Source: Acidimicrobiales bacterium
GTDB lineage: Bacteria; Actinomycetota; Acidimicrobiia; Acidimicrobiales; Iamiaceae
Reading direction: 5' to 3'
DNA length: 64,000 bases
Assembly: GCA_035630295.1 (NCBI GenBank)
Contig: DASQKY010000005.1
Coordinates: forward strand, 1 to 64,000
Position numbers and translations under genes: made by a program
Notes under the pieces: model-generated
Databases searched by the model: none
Told to the model about the DNA's origin: nothing
Seen by the model: only the letters and a program-made list of their open reading frames with translations
In this document: positions 17,154 to 25,755 of the stretch, one piece after another
Layout: every line of letters starts with the position of its first letter
How positions within the stretch are numbered: position 1 is the stretch's first letter

Positions 17154-18863
17154 ATGCGCACCATCGACCTGCGGGCCCTGGCCCGCCGCGCCGCCCCGCT
17201 GGTGGTGGCCGGGAGCCTCCTGGCCACCGGGACGGCGTGCTCCGACGACGGCGGCGGCTCGGCCGGTGGCCCCACGACCGCCCCGACCACCGTGGCCCCG
17301 GGCGGCGCCCGGGGCGGCGCCGGGAACCCGTGCGACCAGGGGGCCACCGTCGACGCGGTGGGGTCGGTGCCGGTGGAGGGCACGCCCGGCGACGTGACCG
17401 TGACCTCCTTCGACGGCACCGAGATCCGGGCCCACTGGTTCCCGGTCGACGGCGCCTCGGCCGACCAGCCGGCCCCCACCGTGCTCATGGGGCCGGGCTG
17501 GTCGCTGGCCGGGGACACCTCCGTCGAGGGCGCGGCCCTGTTCGGGGCCCTGGGCATCGGCCCCCTCAACGAGGCCGGCTACAACGTGCTCACCTGGGAC
17601 CCGCGGGGCTTCGGCGAGTCGACCGGGGCGGCCGCCGTCAACGCCCCCGACGCCGAGGGCCGCGACGTGCAGGTGCTGCTGGACTGGGTGGCCGAGCAGC
17701 CCGAGGCCCAGCTCGACGGCGAGGGCGACCCCCGCTCGGGCATGGTCGGCTTCTCCTACGGCGGGGGCATCCAGCTCACCGTGGGGGCCCAGGACTGCCG
17801 GGTCGACGCCCTGGTGCCCGGCCTGGCCTGGCACTCGTTGGAGAGCAGCCTGTTCAAGGCCGACACGGTGAAGACGGGCTGGTCCAAGATCCTGGTCGAC
17901 GCGGCGGCCGGTGGCTCCCTGGACCCCCACATCCTGAGCGCCTCGACCTCGGGCCAGGCCGAGGGCGTGATCAGCGACGAGGACCGGGAGTGGTTCCGGT
18001 CCCGGGGCCCGGGCGACGCGGTGGACCGCATCACCGTGCCCACCCTGCTGGTGCAGGGCACGGTGGACACCCTGTTCACCCTGGACGAGGCCCTCACCGT
18101 CCACGCCTCGCTGGTGGAGCGGGACGTGCCGACCAAGATGCTGTGGTTCTGCGGGGGCCACGGCGCCTGCCTGACCGACGAGGGCGACCCCGAGCGGGTG
18201 GCCGAGGCGTCGTTCGCCTGGCTGGACCACTGGGTGAAGGGGGACGCCTCGGTCGACGTGGGTCCGGCCGTCGACCTGGTCGACCAGGACGGCACCCGAT
18301 GGACCGGCGACGCCGTACCCACCGAGGACGGCACCGTCACCGGGGCCCTGGACGCCCCGGCGACGCTGGAGCTGGTGGCCGAGGGCGGCTCCGGGCCGTC
18401 CGCCGCCGCCCCCACCGACCCGGACGACATCCTGGCCGGGCTGGTGGCCGGCATCACCCCGGCCCCGGCCACCAACGCCGTCGAGGTGCCCGTGGACGTC
18501 GACGCCGCCGCCGACGGCCGCCTGGCGGTGGGCGCACCCCGCCTGCGGTTCACCTACGCCGGCACGGTGCCCGACGGCCCCCGGCCCACCCGGCTGTTCG
18601 CCCAGCTGGTGGATCGGGCCCGGGGCGTGGTGGTGGGCAACCAGGTCACCCCCATCGCCGTCACCCTGGACGGGGCCCGCCACACCGCCGAGGTCGACCT
18701 GGAGGTCGTCGCCCAGCGCCTGGCCGTCGGCGACGGGGCCGGCCTGGTCCTCCAGATCGTGGCCACCACCACCGCCTACGGCGCCCCCCGCCTGGGGGGT
18801 CGGGTCACCATCAGCGCCGCGGGGGTCGAGGTCCCGTTGGCCGCCGGCCTCACGGAGGGCTGA
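17154..18863 (+). CDS. Secreted alpha/beta-hydrolase lipoprotein, CocE/X-Pro peptidase type
   Basis: This 569-residue protein has a lipoprotein signal: a basic start, a hydrophobic stretch and Cys26 in ATGTAC, followed by a Gly/Ser/Thr linker. The mature part is an alpha/beta-hydrolase. GWSLAGDTS lies near the oxyanion-hole region, the nucleophile Ser is in GFSYGGG (about residues 200-206) and the catalytic acid region is near VQGTVDTLF. The last 180 residues form a beta-rich domain like the C-terminal domain of CocE and X-Pro dipeptidyl peptidases. It likely cleaves an ester or peptide outside the cell. Its promoter has the CTGACG operator shared with the ABC binding-protein gene at 57149. 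Confidence 0.85.
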   Translation: MRTIDLRALARRAAPLVVAGSLLATGTACSDDGGGSAGGPTTAPTTVAPGGARGGAGNPCDQGATVDAVGSVPVEGTPGDVTVTSFDGTEIRAHWFPVDGASADQPAPTVLMGPGWSLAGDTSVEGAALFGALGIGPLNEAGYNVLTWDPRGFGESTGAAAVNAPDAEGRDVQVLLDWVAEQPEAQLDGEGDPRSGMVGFSYGGGIQLTVGAQDCRVDALVPGLAWHSLESSLFKADTVKTGWSKILVDAAAGGSLDPHILSASTSGQAEGVISDEDREWFRSRGPGDAVDRITVPTLLVQGTVDTLFTLDEALTVHASLVERDVPTKMLWFCGGHGACLTDEGDPERVAEASFAWLDHWVKGDASVDVGPAVDLVDQDGTRWTGDAVPTEDGTVTGALDAPATLELVAEGGSGPSAAAPTDPDDILAGLVAGITPAPATNAVEVPVDVDAAADGRLAVGAPRLRFTYAGTVPDGPRPTRLFAQLVDRARGVVVGNQVTPIAVTLDGARHTAEVDLEVVAQRLAVGDGAGLVLQIVATTTAYGAPRLGGRVTISAAGVEVPLAAGLTEG

Positions 18864-18911
18864 CCGGCCCGGTGGGCCGACCGGCCGGTCACGGAGCCGG
18901 CCCGGGCGCGA

Positions 18912-18937
18912 CGAAGGGGCCCCGGAGGGCCCCTTCG
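18912..18937. terminator. Bidirectional GC hairpin between convergent genes
   Basis: Eleven-base perfect arms (18912-18922 and 18927-18937) with a four-base loop lie between the hydrolase gene and the convergent HU gene. There is no T-run, as is common in high-GC actinobacteria. Confidence 0.65.
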
Positions 18938-18962
18938 CACGGACGCCTTCAGAGCGTTCGGG

Positions 18963-19277
18963 TCAGGCCTTGGCCAGCTTGGGGGCCGGGCTCTCGTTGT
19001 TGACGATCTTCTTCAGCGAGGTGCCGGCGCTGACCTTGGGGTACTTCTTGGCCTTGGTCTTGACGGCCTCCCCGGTCTGCGGGTTCCGGGCGGTGCCGGC
19101 CTTGCGCTGGCCCTGCTCGAACTTGAGGAAACCGGTCAGGACGATCGAGTCGCCCCTCTTGACCGTGGCGGCCACGGTCTCCTCGAAGGCCTTGATCACC
19201 GCGGCGACGGTGGTCTTGTCAGTACCGGCCTGGGCGGCCACCTGAGCGATGAAATCGGCCTTGGTCACGTTGGCCAC
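18963..19277 (-). CDS. HU family nucleoid protein
   Basis: HU bends and compacts DNA as a dimer. The 104-residue protein has the family order: VTKADFIAQVA at the N terminus, the helical segment to about residue 40, SIVLTGFLKFEQGQRKAGTARNPQTGE covering the beta strands and DNA-binding arm (with the RNPQTGE arm tip), and a short tail. The tail is only slightly longer than the standard length and lacks the long Lys/Ala extension of mycobacterial HupB. GTG 19277 is chosen because AGGAGG lies eight bases upstream, one of the strongest ribosome sites in the window and fitting for an abundant protein. Confidence 0.95.
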   Translation of the reverse strand: MANVTKADFIAQVAAQAGTDKTTVAAVIKAFEETVAATVKRGDSIVLTGFLKFEQGQRKAGTARNPQTGEAVKTKAKKYPKVSAGTSLKKIVNNESPAPKLAKA

Positions 19278-19433
19278 TGGCCAACCTCCTGGGATCGTGG
19301 GATGGGTCGAACGCTCTCCGTTCGGCGCGCATCTGAGCCGATGGCGTACCCCCAGGTCAAGCACCCTCCCCGAGCGGAGGCCTTGCGTCGCAAGGGCGTG
19401 ACACGGGACGGGGCGGGGCGCGAGGCTCGGCCC

Positions 19434-19679
19434 GTGACCTCCGAGGCCAGTGCCGGACCCCTCCCCGACGGCACCTACGACGCCATCGTCATCGACGCCG
19501 ACGACCGCGACGACGGCACCGTCGGCCTCCAGCTCACGGTGCTGGCCGGCCCGGCCAAGGGCGAGGTCGTCGACGTCCGGGGCCCGGCGCGGCCCGGCCG
19601 GGAAGCCGTGGACCTGCTGGGCCTGCCGGCCACCATCACCGTGGCCGGCGGCCGGCCCCGCGTCGTCCTCGAGCCCTGA
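19434..19679 (+). CDS. Small protein of unknown function
   Basis: The predicted 81-residue protein has a beta-strand-rich pattern (DGTYDAIVIDADDR, TVGLQLTVLAGPAKGEVVDV, PATITVAGGRPRVVLEP) suggesting a small OB-like barrel. No family is recognised. In-frame starts also exist at 19302 and 19341, but sequence before 19434 is basic and low in structure. At GTG 19434 a GAGGCT hexamer ends six bases upstream, similar to the leaderless promoters elsewhere. Bases 19278-19433 otherwise hold the HU promoter region and nothing else recognisable. Confidence 0.5.
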   Translation: MTSEASAGPLPDGTYDAIVIDADDRDDGTVGLQLTVLAGPAKGEVVDVRGPARPGREAVDLLGLPATITVAGGRPRVVLEP

Positions 19680-19713
19680 CCGGTCCCTGACCGGCCCCGG
19701 CCGGCGGCGCCGG

Positions 19714-20349
19714 TCAGGCCGGGGCCACGGCGGTGCCGCGCACCATGGTCCGCACCAGCGGTGAGGCCTTGCGGGCGCTCTCCCGCTGGACGTCCTCCAG
19801 GGTGAAGCCGGCCTCCTCGATGGCCTCCGCGGTGCGGCGGGTCAGGTGGCACCCCCCGCACAGGAAGGGCCACACGTGGTCGAACCGGCGCTGCCAGCGC
19901 AGCCGCGACGGCCGGTGGTCGGCGGCCACGTGCTCCATGAACACCAACCGGCCCCCGGGCCGCAGCACCCGGCGGAGCTCGGCCAGGGTCGCCGCCGGGT
20001 CCGGGACCGAACACAGGACCAGGGTCGACACCACGGCGTCGGCCTCGCCGTCGGCCAGGGGCAGGGAGGCGGAGGCCGCCCGCCGCACCTCGACGGGCAC
20101 ACCGGGGCGCACGGTGCCCAACCGGTCGCGCATCTGGGCCAACATGGCCGGCTCGGGCTCGGTCACCACCAGGCGCTCGACGGCCGGCGGGTAGTGGGCC
20201 AGGTTGGCGCCCGTCCCCGCCCCCACCTCGACCACGGTGCCCGAGAGATCGGCCAGCAGGTCGGCTCGCCAGGCCCGCAAGCCGGCCTCCTCCATGGGCG
20301 CCAGCACCCGGTCGTAGAGGGCGGCGAAGATCCGGTCGCGCAAGGCCAT
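19714..20349 (-). CDS. Class I SAM-dependent methyltransferase
   Basis: This 211-residue enzyme has the Rossmann methyltransferase motifs in order: VVEVGAGTGANLAHYPP (motif I, about residues 39-55), TEPEPAMLAQM (motif II acidic residue), DAVVSTLVLCSV (motif IV) and LRRVLRPGGRLVFMEHV (motif V/VI). The overall sequence, including WPFLCGGCHL near residue 160, is like UbiE/phospholipid N-methyltransferase-type proteins, so a lipid or quinone is a plausible substrate. GAAGG lies about nine bases before ATG 20349. It follows the HIT and aminotransferase genes on the same strand with a 46-base gap. Confidence 0.85.
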   Translation of the reverse strand: MALRDRIFAALYDRVLAPMEEAGLRAWRADLLADLSGTVVEVGAGTGANLAHYPPAVERLVVTEPEPAMLAQMRDRLGTVRPGVPVEVRRAASASLPLADGEADAVVSTLVLCSVPDPAATLAELRRVLRPGGRLVFMEHVAADHRPSRLRWQRRFDHVWPFLCGGCHLTRRTAEAIEEAGFTLEDVQRESARKASPLVRTMVRGTAVAPA

Positions 20350-20395
20350 GCCCCCACCTTCGCGCCGCCGGACCGGGTCGGTCCGGCGGGACCGC

Positions 20396-20833
20396 TCAGG
20401 CCGGGCCCGGGTCGACGGCGGCTCGGAGGCGGCGGGCCACCTCCGCCGCCTCGTCGGGGTCGAGGCCCCGGAGGCGAGGCCAGAAGAAGCCCTTGAGGCC
20501 GTCGCCCCGGGTGCGGGGCACCACGTGGACGTGGAGGTGGGGGACGCTCTGGCTGACGACGTTGTTGACGGCCACGAACGAGCCCTGGGCGCCGAGCACC
20601 TCGGGCATGGCCGCGGCCAGCCGCCGGGCCCGGGCGAACAGGGGCTCGACGAGGGCCGGGGGCAGGTCGGGCAGGGCCTCGTGGTGGTCCCGGGGGACCA
20701 GCAGGGTGTGGCCCACGAACAAGGGCCGGATGTCGAGGAAGGCCAGGGCCACGTCGTCGTCCAGCACCACGTGGGCCGGGACCTCACCGGCCACGATGGC
20801 GCAGAACGTGCACCCGTCGGCCCGGATGGTCAC
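20396..20833 (-). CDS. HIT family nucleotide hydrolase
   Basis: This 145-residue protein has the histidine-triad motif HLHVHVVPR near residues 96-104, where the middle His attacks nucleoside phosphoramidates or dinucleotides. A CTFCAI motif near residues 8-13 suggests a zinc-binding Cys pair of the kind common in bacterial HIT proteins. The GTG at 20833 overlaps the stop of the aminotransferase gene by four bases, so the two are translationally coupled. The precise nucleotide substrate cannot be told from sequence. Confidence 0.93.
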   Translation of the reverse strand: MTIRADGCTFCAIVAGEVPAHVVLDDDVALAFLDIRPLFVGHTLLVPRDHHEALPDLPPALVEPLFARARRLAAAMPEVLGAQGSFVAVNNVVSQSVPHLHVHVVPRTRGDGLKGFFWPRLRGLDPDEAAEVARRLRAAVDPGPA

Positions 20834-22002
20834 CGGTGTGCCCCCTCGACGGCGGCGGCCAACGAGGCCAGCAGGCGGTCCACGTCGTCGTCGGAGTTCA
20901 GGCGGTGGGCCGACACCCGCAGCGACGGTCCCCGCACGCTGACGTGGACCCGGTCATCGGCCAGGTGGGCGGCCAGGCCGGCGGCGTCCAGGCCGGTGCC
21001 GGCCAGGCCCAGGCCCATCAGGTGGGGCGAGCGCAGCCGGGCCTCGGGGACGGCGAGCCCGAGGGCGGCGGCGCCCTCGGCGATGCGGGTGGTGAGGCGG
21101 GCGGCGTGGGCCGCGGTGCGGGCCGGGCCCCACCCGCTCACCAGGCGCAGGGAGGCGAGGGCGATGGCCATGAGCTGGTGGTGGGCCGCCTCGCCCACGT
21201 CGTAGCGGCGGGCGCCGGGCCGGTAGCCGGCGTCCAGGGCGGTGAGGGAGGTGAAGTCGTCGGCGCCGGCCTGGTTGGCCCAGGCGTGGTCGAGCGGGGG
21301 GCCGTGCCGCCATCGGGGGGCGAACCAGGCGAAGCCCATCCCGTAGGGCCCGAGCAGCCACTTGTACGTGGCCCCGGCCACCACGTCGGGCTGCACGGCG
21401 GAGACGTCGAAGGGCACCGCCCCCAGGCTCTGGCACACGTCGACGGCCAGGGCAGCCCCGACGCGGCGGGCGGCGGCGCCCACCGCCACCAGGTCGATGA
21501 CGGTGCCGTCGGTCCAGTGGCACGGCGGGGCGGCCACCAGGGCGACCCGCTCCCCGTGGGCGTCCACCGCCGCCAGCAAGGCCGCGGTGTGGTCGCCGTC
21601 GGGGCCGGGGGCGACCCGCTCGACGGTGGCCCCGGCCCGGGCCGCGGCGGCCGTCCACGGCAGCAGGTTGGACGGGAACTCGCCCCCGGGCACCAGGACG
21701 ACCTGCCCGGCGTCGAGGGGCAGGAGGGCGGCGAAGGTGGAGAGGCCGAAGCTGACCGACGGCGTGACCGCCACCCCGTCGGCGTCGGCCCCCAGCAGGC
21801 CGGCGACCAGGCCCCGGTACGTCTCCCCGGGCACGAAGAAGTCGTCGTCCACCACGGTCCAGGGCCGGGACTTGCGGTCCAGGGCCGACCAGCCCGCCTC
21901 CACCGCCACCCGGGGCAGCGGGCCCATGTAGGCCGTGTTGAGCCACACCACGCCCTCCGGCAGCAGGAACAGGTCCCGCACGTCGCCCTCGGGCTCGGTC
22001 AT
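20830..22002 (-). CDS. Class V aminotransferase-fold PLP enzyme
   Basis: This 390-residue protein has the fold-type I layout of the cysteine desulfurase/kynureninase-like class V family. [14 protein letters not shown] lies at the N terminus, [15 protein letters not shown] near residue 80, the PLP-binding Asp in [14 protein letters not shown] and the Schiff-base Lys in [14 protein letters not shown] near residue 220. There is no obvious active-site Cys loop of a cysteine desulfurase, so selenocysteine-lyase-like or epimerase-type activity is equally possible. It heads a short operon with the HIT and methyltransferase genes. The 125 bases between it and the divergent PhoH gene show no clear -10. 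Confidence 0.85.
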   Translation of the reverse strand: MTEPEGDVRDLFLLPEGVVWLNTAYMGPLPRVAVEAGWSALDRKSRPWTVVDDDFFVPGETYRGLVAGLLGADADGVAVTPSVSFGLSTFAALLPLDAGQVVLVPGGEFPSNLLPWTAAAARAGATVERVAPGPDGDHTAALLAAVDAHGERVALVAAPPCHWTDGTVIDLVAVGAAARRVGAALAVDVCQSLGAVPFDVSAVQPDVVAGATYKWLLGPYGMGFAWFAPRWRHGPPLDHAWANQAGADDFTSLTALDAGYRPGARRYDVGEAAHHQLMAIALASLRLVSGWGPARTAAHAARLTTRIAEGAAALGLAVPEARLRSPHLMGLGLAGTGLDAAGLAAHLADDRVHVSVRGPSLRVSAHRLNSDDDVDRLLASLAAAVEGAHR

Positions 22003-22127
22003 CGGGCCGCACCGCCATCCATCGCCGGATCATGCCACCGGGCGGCGCGGGGCGGTCCGCCGGTGCGTGGCCGCCGGCGCCCATCCCGGCCGGCCCATCC
22101 CCGCCCGCCCGGCCCCGGAGGTGTTGC

Positions 22128-23558
22128 ATGGACGGCGGTGCGTCACCTCTCGCCGGCTCGTCCCCGACCTGTCGTGTCGGGCGGTGGAGCGGCACGGTGA
22201 CGCGACCGGCCCACCCGTCGTCGACGTCCCCGGGAGCTCCCGTGCCCCACGCCCCCTCCTCCCCCTCCCGCCGCCGCACCCACGTGCTCGACACCTCGGT
22301 GCTGCTGGCCGACCCGCGCTGCCTGACCCGCTTCGCCGAGCACGAGGTGGTGCTCCCGGTCGTGGTCCTGACCGAGCTGGAGGGCAAGCGCCACCACCCG
22401 GAGTTGGGATGGGCGGCGCGGGAGGCGCTGCGGGTGCTGGAGCAGCTGCGGCTGGCGCACGGCTCGCTCACCGCCCCCCTGCCGGTCAACGACGACGGCG
22501 GCACCCTGCGGGTGGAGCTCAACCACCAGGCCACGGCCGGCCTCCCCCCGGGCCTGGCCACCGACAACAACGACCACCGCATCCTGGCCGTGGGCCACAA
22601 CCTGGCCGCCGAGGGCCACGACGTGGTCATCGTCACCAAGGACCTGCCGTTGCGGCTGAAGGCCAGCATCGTGGGCCTCGACGCGGACGAGTACCGCAAC
22701 GAGCAGGCCCGCGACACGGGGTGGACGGGCTACGTGGAGCTGGAGGTGGACCCGGCCGCCATCGACGAGCTGTTCGAGGAGCGGACCCTCGACCTGGCCG
22801 AGGCCCGGGACCTGCCGTGCCACGCCGGGGTGGCGCTGACCAGCGGCTCGCAATCGGCCCTGGGCCGGGTCCACGCCGACAAGCGGGTGCACCTGCTCTC
22901 GGGCGAGCGGACGCTCTTCGACGTGCGGGGCCGCAGCGCCGAGCAACGGGTGGCCATCGACCTCCTGTCGGATCCCAGCGTGGGCATCGTCAGCCTCGGG
23001 GGCCGGGCCGGCACCGGCAAGAGCGTCCTGGCCCTGGCCGCCGGGCTGGAGGCGGTGCTGGAGCGGGGCACCCACTCCCGGGTCCTGGTGTTCCGGCCCC
23101 TGTTCGCGGTGGGGGGCCAGGACCTCGGGTTCCTGCCCGGCGACCGGGAGGAGAAGATGGGCCCGTGGGGTGCGGCGGTGCTGGACGCCCTCCACGCCGT
23201 GGCCGGCCGGGAGGTGGTGGAGGAGGTGCTGGCTCGCGACCTGCTGGAGGTGCTGCCCCTCACCCACATCCGGGGCCGGAGCCTCACCGATGCCTTCGTG
23301 GTCATCGACGAGGCCCAGAACCTGGAGCGCCAGGTGCTGCTGACCGCCCTGTCCCGGCTGGGTGAGGGCAGCCGGGTGGTGCTGACCCACGACGTGGGCC
23401 AGCGCGACAACCTGCGGGTGGGGCGCCACGACGGCATCACCTCGGTGATCGAGGCCCTGACCGGGCACCCGCTCTTCGCCCACGTCACCCTGGCCCGGGC
23501 CGAGCGCAGCCCGGTGGCCGCCCTGGTGACCAGCGTGCTGGAGCGCAGCCCCGAGTAG
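22128..23558 (+). CDS. PIN domain-PhoH ATPase fusion
   Basis: The protein joins an N-terminal PIN ribonuclease domain ([14 protein letters not shown], then [12 protein letters not shown] and the acidic cluster [10 protein letters not shown]) to a C-terminal PhoH ATPase domain. The ATPase part has Walker [13 protein letters not shown] and Walker [13 protein letters not shown]. In actinobacteria such PhoH2/YlaK-type proteins are RNA helicase-RNases. ATG 22128 is chosen because GGAGG lies about seven bases upstream, giving 476 residues. The first 45 are poorly structured, so GTG 22242 (438 residues), just before the PIN domain, is possible. Confidence 0.92.
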   Translation: MDGGASPLAGSSPTCRVGRWSGTVTRPAHPSSTSPGAPVPHAPSSPSRRRTHVLDTSVLLADPRCLTRFAEHEVVLPVVVLTELEGKRHHPELGWAAREALRVLEQLRLAHGSLTAPLPVNDDGGTLRVELNHQATAGLPPGLATDNNDHRILAVGHNLAAEGHDVVIVTKDLPLRLKASIVGLDADEYRNEQARDTGWTGYVELEVDPAAIDELFEERTLDLAEARDLPCHAGVALTSGSQSALGRVHADKRVHLLSGERTLFDVRGRSAEQRVAIDLLSDPSVGIVSLGGRAGTGKSVLALAAGLEAVLERGTHSRVLVFRPLFAVGGQDLGFLPGDREEKMGPWGAAVLDALHAVAGREVVEEVLARDLLEVLPLTHIRGRSLTDAFVVIDEAQNLERQVLLTALSRLGEGSRVVLTHDVGQRDNLRVGRHDGITSVIEALTGHPLFAHVTLARAERSPVAALVTSVLERSPE

Positions 23559-23560
23559 CT

Positions 23561-23577
23561 CATCTCCGAAGGAGATG
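23561..23577 (+). terminator. Short hairpin after phoH
   Basis: Seven-base perfect arms (CATCTCC and GGAGATG) with a three-base loop begin two bases after the phoH stop codon. It may end phoH transcription or lie in the whiB promoter region. Confidence 0.4.
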
Positions 23578-23588
23578 TGAAGTATCCC

Positions 23589-23594
23589 TACAAT
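23589..23594 (+). promoter_or_regulatory. -10 box TACAAT of the whiB gene
   Basis: The best -10 match in the window, in an unusually A/T-rich patch. It would start transcription near 23601 and leave a leader of about 65 bases. That leader contains an inverted repeat (CTGTCCC at 23595-23601 with GGGACAG at 23609-23615) over the predicted start site. Confidence 0.5.
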
Positions 23595-23666
23595 CTGTCC
23601 CGTAGAGGGGGACAGATCGAGGGCCCCTCCGTACCCTGGACCACCACCGACAGGGGAACGGAAGCC

Positions 23667-23981
23667 ATGAGCGTGATCACGCCCGACTCGATCCGATCAC
23701 TGGCCGATCTCGACCGGCCCGCCTGGCTGGACGATGCCATCTGCCACGGGCGCACCGAGCTCTTCTTCGCCCCGCACGCCGAGCGGCCCCCCGCCCGGCT
23801 GCGCCGGGAGGCCGCGGCCCGCCAGGTCTGCCTGCGGTGCCCGGTCCGGCTCCAGTGCCGGGACCACGCCCGGGGCCAGCTGGAGTACGGCTTCTGGGGC
23901 GGCGAGAGCGAGGGGGAGCGGGCGGCGGCCGGCTACGCCGTACCGGCGCCCATCGGCGGGCGGGTGGCTCACGCCGTCTGA
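23667..23981 (+). CDS. WhiB-family iron-sulfur transcription regulator
   Basis: WhiB proteins bind a 4Fe-4S cluster and act with the main sigma factor in actinobacteria. The four cluster Cys residues are at 26, 55, 58 and 64 (CHG, then CLRCPVRLQC). The family's turn motif G-[VI]-W-G-G appears as YGFWGGES at 74-81 with a Phe in place of Val/Ile. The 104-residue length is usual, but the basic tail that follows the turn is short and holds few basic residues. ATG 23667 follows GGAACGGAAG. The leader with an inverted repeat suggests transcriptional or leader control. Confidence 0.95.
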   Translation: MSVITPDSIRSLADLDRPAWLDDAICHGRTELFFAPHAERPPARLRREAAARQVCLRCPVRLQCRDHARGQLEYGFWGGESEGERAAAGYAVPAPIGGRVAHAV

Positions 23982-24054
23982 GCGCCCCCGAGGGCCGGAC
24001 CCACCGTCGCCGGGACCCTCCGTGACCATCCCCCCACAGGCCACGGGCCGGTCG

Positions 24055-24060
24055 TAGCCT
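24055..24060 (+). promoter_or_regulatory. -10 box TAGCCT of the exonuclease gene
   Basis: It ends nine bases before ATG 24070 and six before an in-frame TTG at 24067. The six-base spacing of other leaderless genes would favour TTG. No ribosome site is present. Confidence 0.4.
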
Positions 24061-24069
24061 GTCCCCTTG

Positions 24070-24705
24070 ATGACGCGCCGCCCGGTCGTCTACGGACTCG
24101 ACATCGAGACCGACACCACCGTCGATGGGCTCGACCCCCGGGTCGCCCCCGTGGTCACCGTCGCCCTGTCCCTGCCCGGGCACGACGAGATCTTCAGCGG
24201 CCGGGAGACCACGCTGCTCTTCGACCTGGCCGAGCGGCTGCGGTCCCTGCCCGCCGGGATCCTGGCCACCTGGAACGGGGCCGCCTTCGACCTGCCCTTC
24301 CTGGCCCACCGGGCCGACCTCCACCGGATGGACCTCGGCCTCCAACTCCGCCTCGACGCCTCGCTGGGTGACGACCGGGCGCCCCTGCCCGGGCACCGGG
24401 GCGCCTACCGCGGCGCCTGGCACCGCCACAGCCACCTCGACGCCTACCGCATGTACCGCGGTGACGTGGGGCCCGTCCTGCGGGTGTCGTGCTCGCTCAA
24501 GTCCATCGCCCGCCTGGTCGGGCTGGCCCCGGTGGAGGTCGACCGGGCCCGCATCCACGACCTGTCGCGGGAGGCGCTCCACGCCTACGCCTCCTCCGAC
24601 GCCCGCCTGGCCCGGGTGCTGGCCGAGCGGCGCATGCCCGGCGCCCTGCGCTTCGTCGATCGCGTCGACGACCTGGCCACCGGCGGCTCAACGGCCATCG
24701 CCTGA
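24070..24705 (+). CDS. DEDD-type 3'-5' exonuclease, PolB-exonuclease-like
   Basis: This 211-residue protein has the three exonuclease motifs of RNase H-fold DEDD nucleases. Exo I is LDIETD (Asp11, Glu13), Exo II is TWNGAAFDLPFL with its Asp near residue 79, and Exo III is HAYASSDARLA near 177-187 with Tyr four residues before Asp, the DEDDy form. It resembles the free-standing relatives of the DNA polymerase B proofreading domain. Substrate (DNA or RNA) is unknown. It is probably leaderless, and in-frame TTG 24067 could add one residue. Confidence 0.82.
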   Translation: MTRRPVVYGLDIETDTTVDGLDPRVAPVVTVALSLPGHDEIFSGRETTLLFDLAERLRSLPAGILATWNGAAFDLPFLAHRADLHRMDLGLQLRLDASLGDDRAPLPGHRGAYRGAWHRHSHLDAYRMYRGDVGPVLRVSCSLKSIARLVGLAPVEVDRARIHDLSREALHAYASSDARLARVLAERRMPGALRFVDRVDDLATGGSTAIA

Positions 24706-24706
24706 T

Positions 24707-24730
24707 CCCCCCGGCCGCTGTCGCGGGGGG
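24707..24730 (+). terminator. GC hairpin after the exonuclease gene
   Basis: Six C bases (24707-24712) pair with six G bases (24725-24730) across a 12-base loop, directly after the TGA stop. Confidence 0.4.
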
Positions 24731-24780
24731 TCCCCACACTTGGCCCCCCGGAGGTCGCGGTCCCCTCCTCCGGCTCCCCC

Positions 24781-24823
24781 GGACCTCCTCCGACCGCCGG
24801 CCGTGCCGCCTGTCCGGAGGTCC
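24781..24823 (+). repeat. Inverted repeat able to mask the ribosome site of the next gene
   Basis: GGACCTCC at 24781-24788 is the exact complement of GGAGGTCC at 24816-24823. The latter contains the Shine-Dalgarno sequence of the gene at 24830. If both arms are in the mRNA, pairing would hide the ribosome site. Confidence 0.45.
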
Positions 24824-24829
24824 CCGTCC

Positions 24830-25732
24830 GTGCCCCACCCCAGTTGCTCCCACCCGCCCGACCCCCTGCGCCCCGGCGAGCTGGTCGAGGTCCTGGCCGA
24901 GCGCCTGCTCGAGGCCCACCTGGCCGGCGACGTGCCCGGCGCCGCCCTGGTCCGGGCCCGCCTCACCGCCGACGGGGTGGACCTGGCCGTCTGGCCCGTC
25001 GGCCCCGGCGACCACCCCCTGGCCGTCCTGGCCGGGACCGAGGTGGGGCGCCGGTGGTCGGTCTCCGGGCTGGTCACCGCGGCATCGGCCCGGCCCGCCG
25101 GCCACCCCGCCGGCGGCGCCTCGGACCGGCCCGTGGCCCTGGCCGTGCTGGCCGACCGGTCCGGCCACGTCGCCCACCGGGTGGCCGGCCCCGGCGGGCC
25201 CGGCCCCGCCGCCCCCGGGCCCCCGGAGGGCCGCCTGATCGACGGGCTGCTGCGCTCCCTGGGCCGGCCCACGCCGCCGCCGGCCGGGCCGCCCGGGCCG
25301 TGGTGGGCCACCCTGTGGCTCGACCGGGTGGTGGCCGAGGTGGCGTCCGAGCCGGCCCCCCGGCGCACCCTGCTGGGCCTGGCCGAGCTGCACCCGCTGG
25401 TGGGCGCCGGGCTCACCCCGCGGGACGTGACCCTCCTGCACCGCATCGCCCCCCGCCCGTCGGTGGCCGGGTGGGAGGTCATGCGGCGGGCCCTGGCCGA
25501 GCCCGGCGACCCCGCCTCGCCCCCGGAGCGAGCGCTGCGGCGGGCGCTCCTGCCCCTGGTGGCGCCGGAGGTGGCCCGGTGGTGCGACCACGGCAGCTTC
25601 GCCCGCTGGCTGGAGCAGGCCCTCCCCTCCCGGGCGGTGCTCCTGGCCGCCACCGACGCCCTGCTCGCCCCCCGCCTGGCCGGGGCCCTGCGGCGGGCCG
25701 TGGGGGCGCCGACGATCCCCGATCACCGCTGA
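24830..25732 (+). CDS. Protein of unknown function (helical C terminus)
   Basis: The predicted 300-residue protein starts at GTG 24830, nine bases after GGAGGT. Residues 20-100 read as an alpha/beta region (LVEVLAERLLEAHLAGDVPGA, then VDLAVWPVGPGDHPLAVL). A Gly/Pro-rich linker follows to about residue 155, and the C-terminal half is helical with many Arg and Leu. There is no signal peptide or membrane segment. No family is recognised. The next gene starts 23 bases downstream on the same strand but appears to have its own promoter. Confidence 0.55.
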   Translation: MPHPSCSHPPDPLRPGELVEVLAERLLEAHLAGDVPGAALVRARLTADGVDLAVWPVGPGDHPLAVLAGTEVGRRWSVSGLVTAASARPAGHPAGGASDRPVALAVLADRSGHVAHRVAGPGGPGPAAPGPPEGRLIDGLLRSLGRPTPPPAGPPGPWWATLWLDRVVAEVASEPAPRRTLLGLAELHPLVGAGLTPRDVTLLHRIAPRPSVAGWEVMRRALAEPGDPASPPERALRRALLPLVAPEVARWCDHGSFARWLEQALPSRAVLLAATDALLAPRLAGALRRAVGAPTIPDHR

Positions 25733-25741
25733 GGTCACCGG

Positions 25742-25747
25742 TAGCCT
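25742..25747 (+). promoter_or_regulatory. -10 box TAGCCT of the 25756 gene
   Basis: It ends eight bases before GTG 25756, with no ribosome site between. Confidence 0.45.
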
Positions 25748-25755
25748 CGGCCCCC

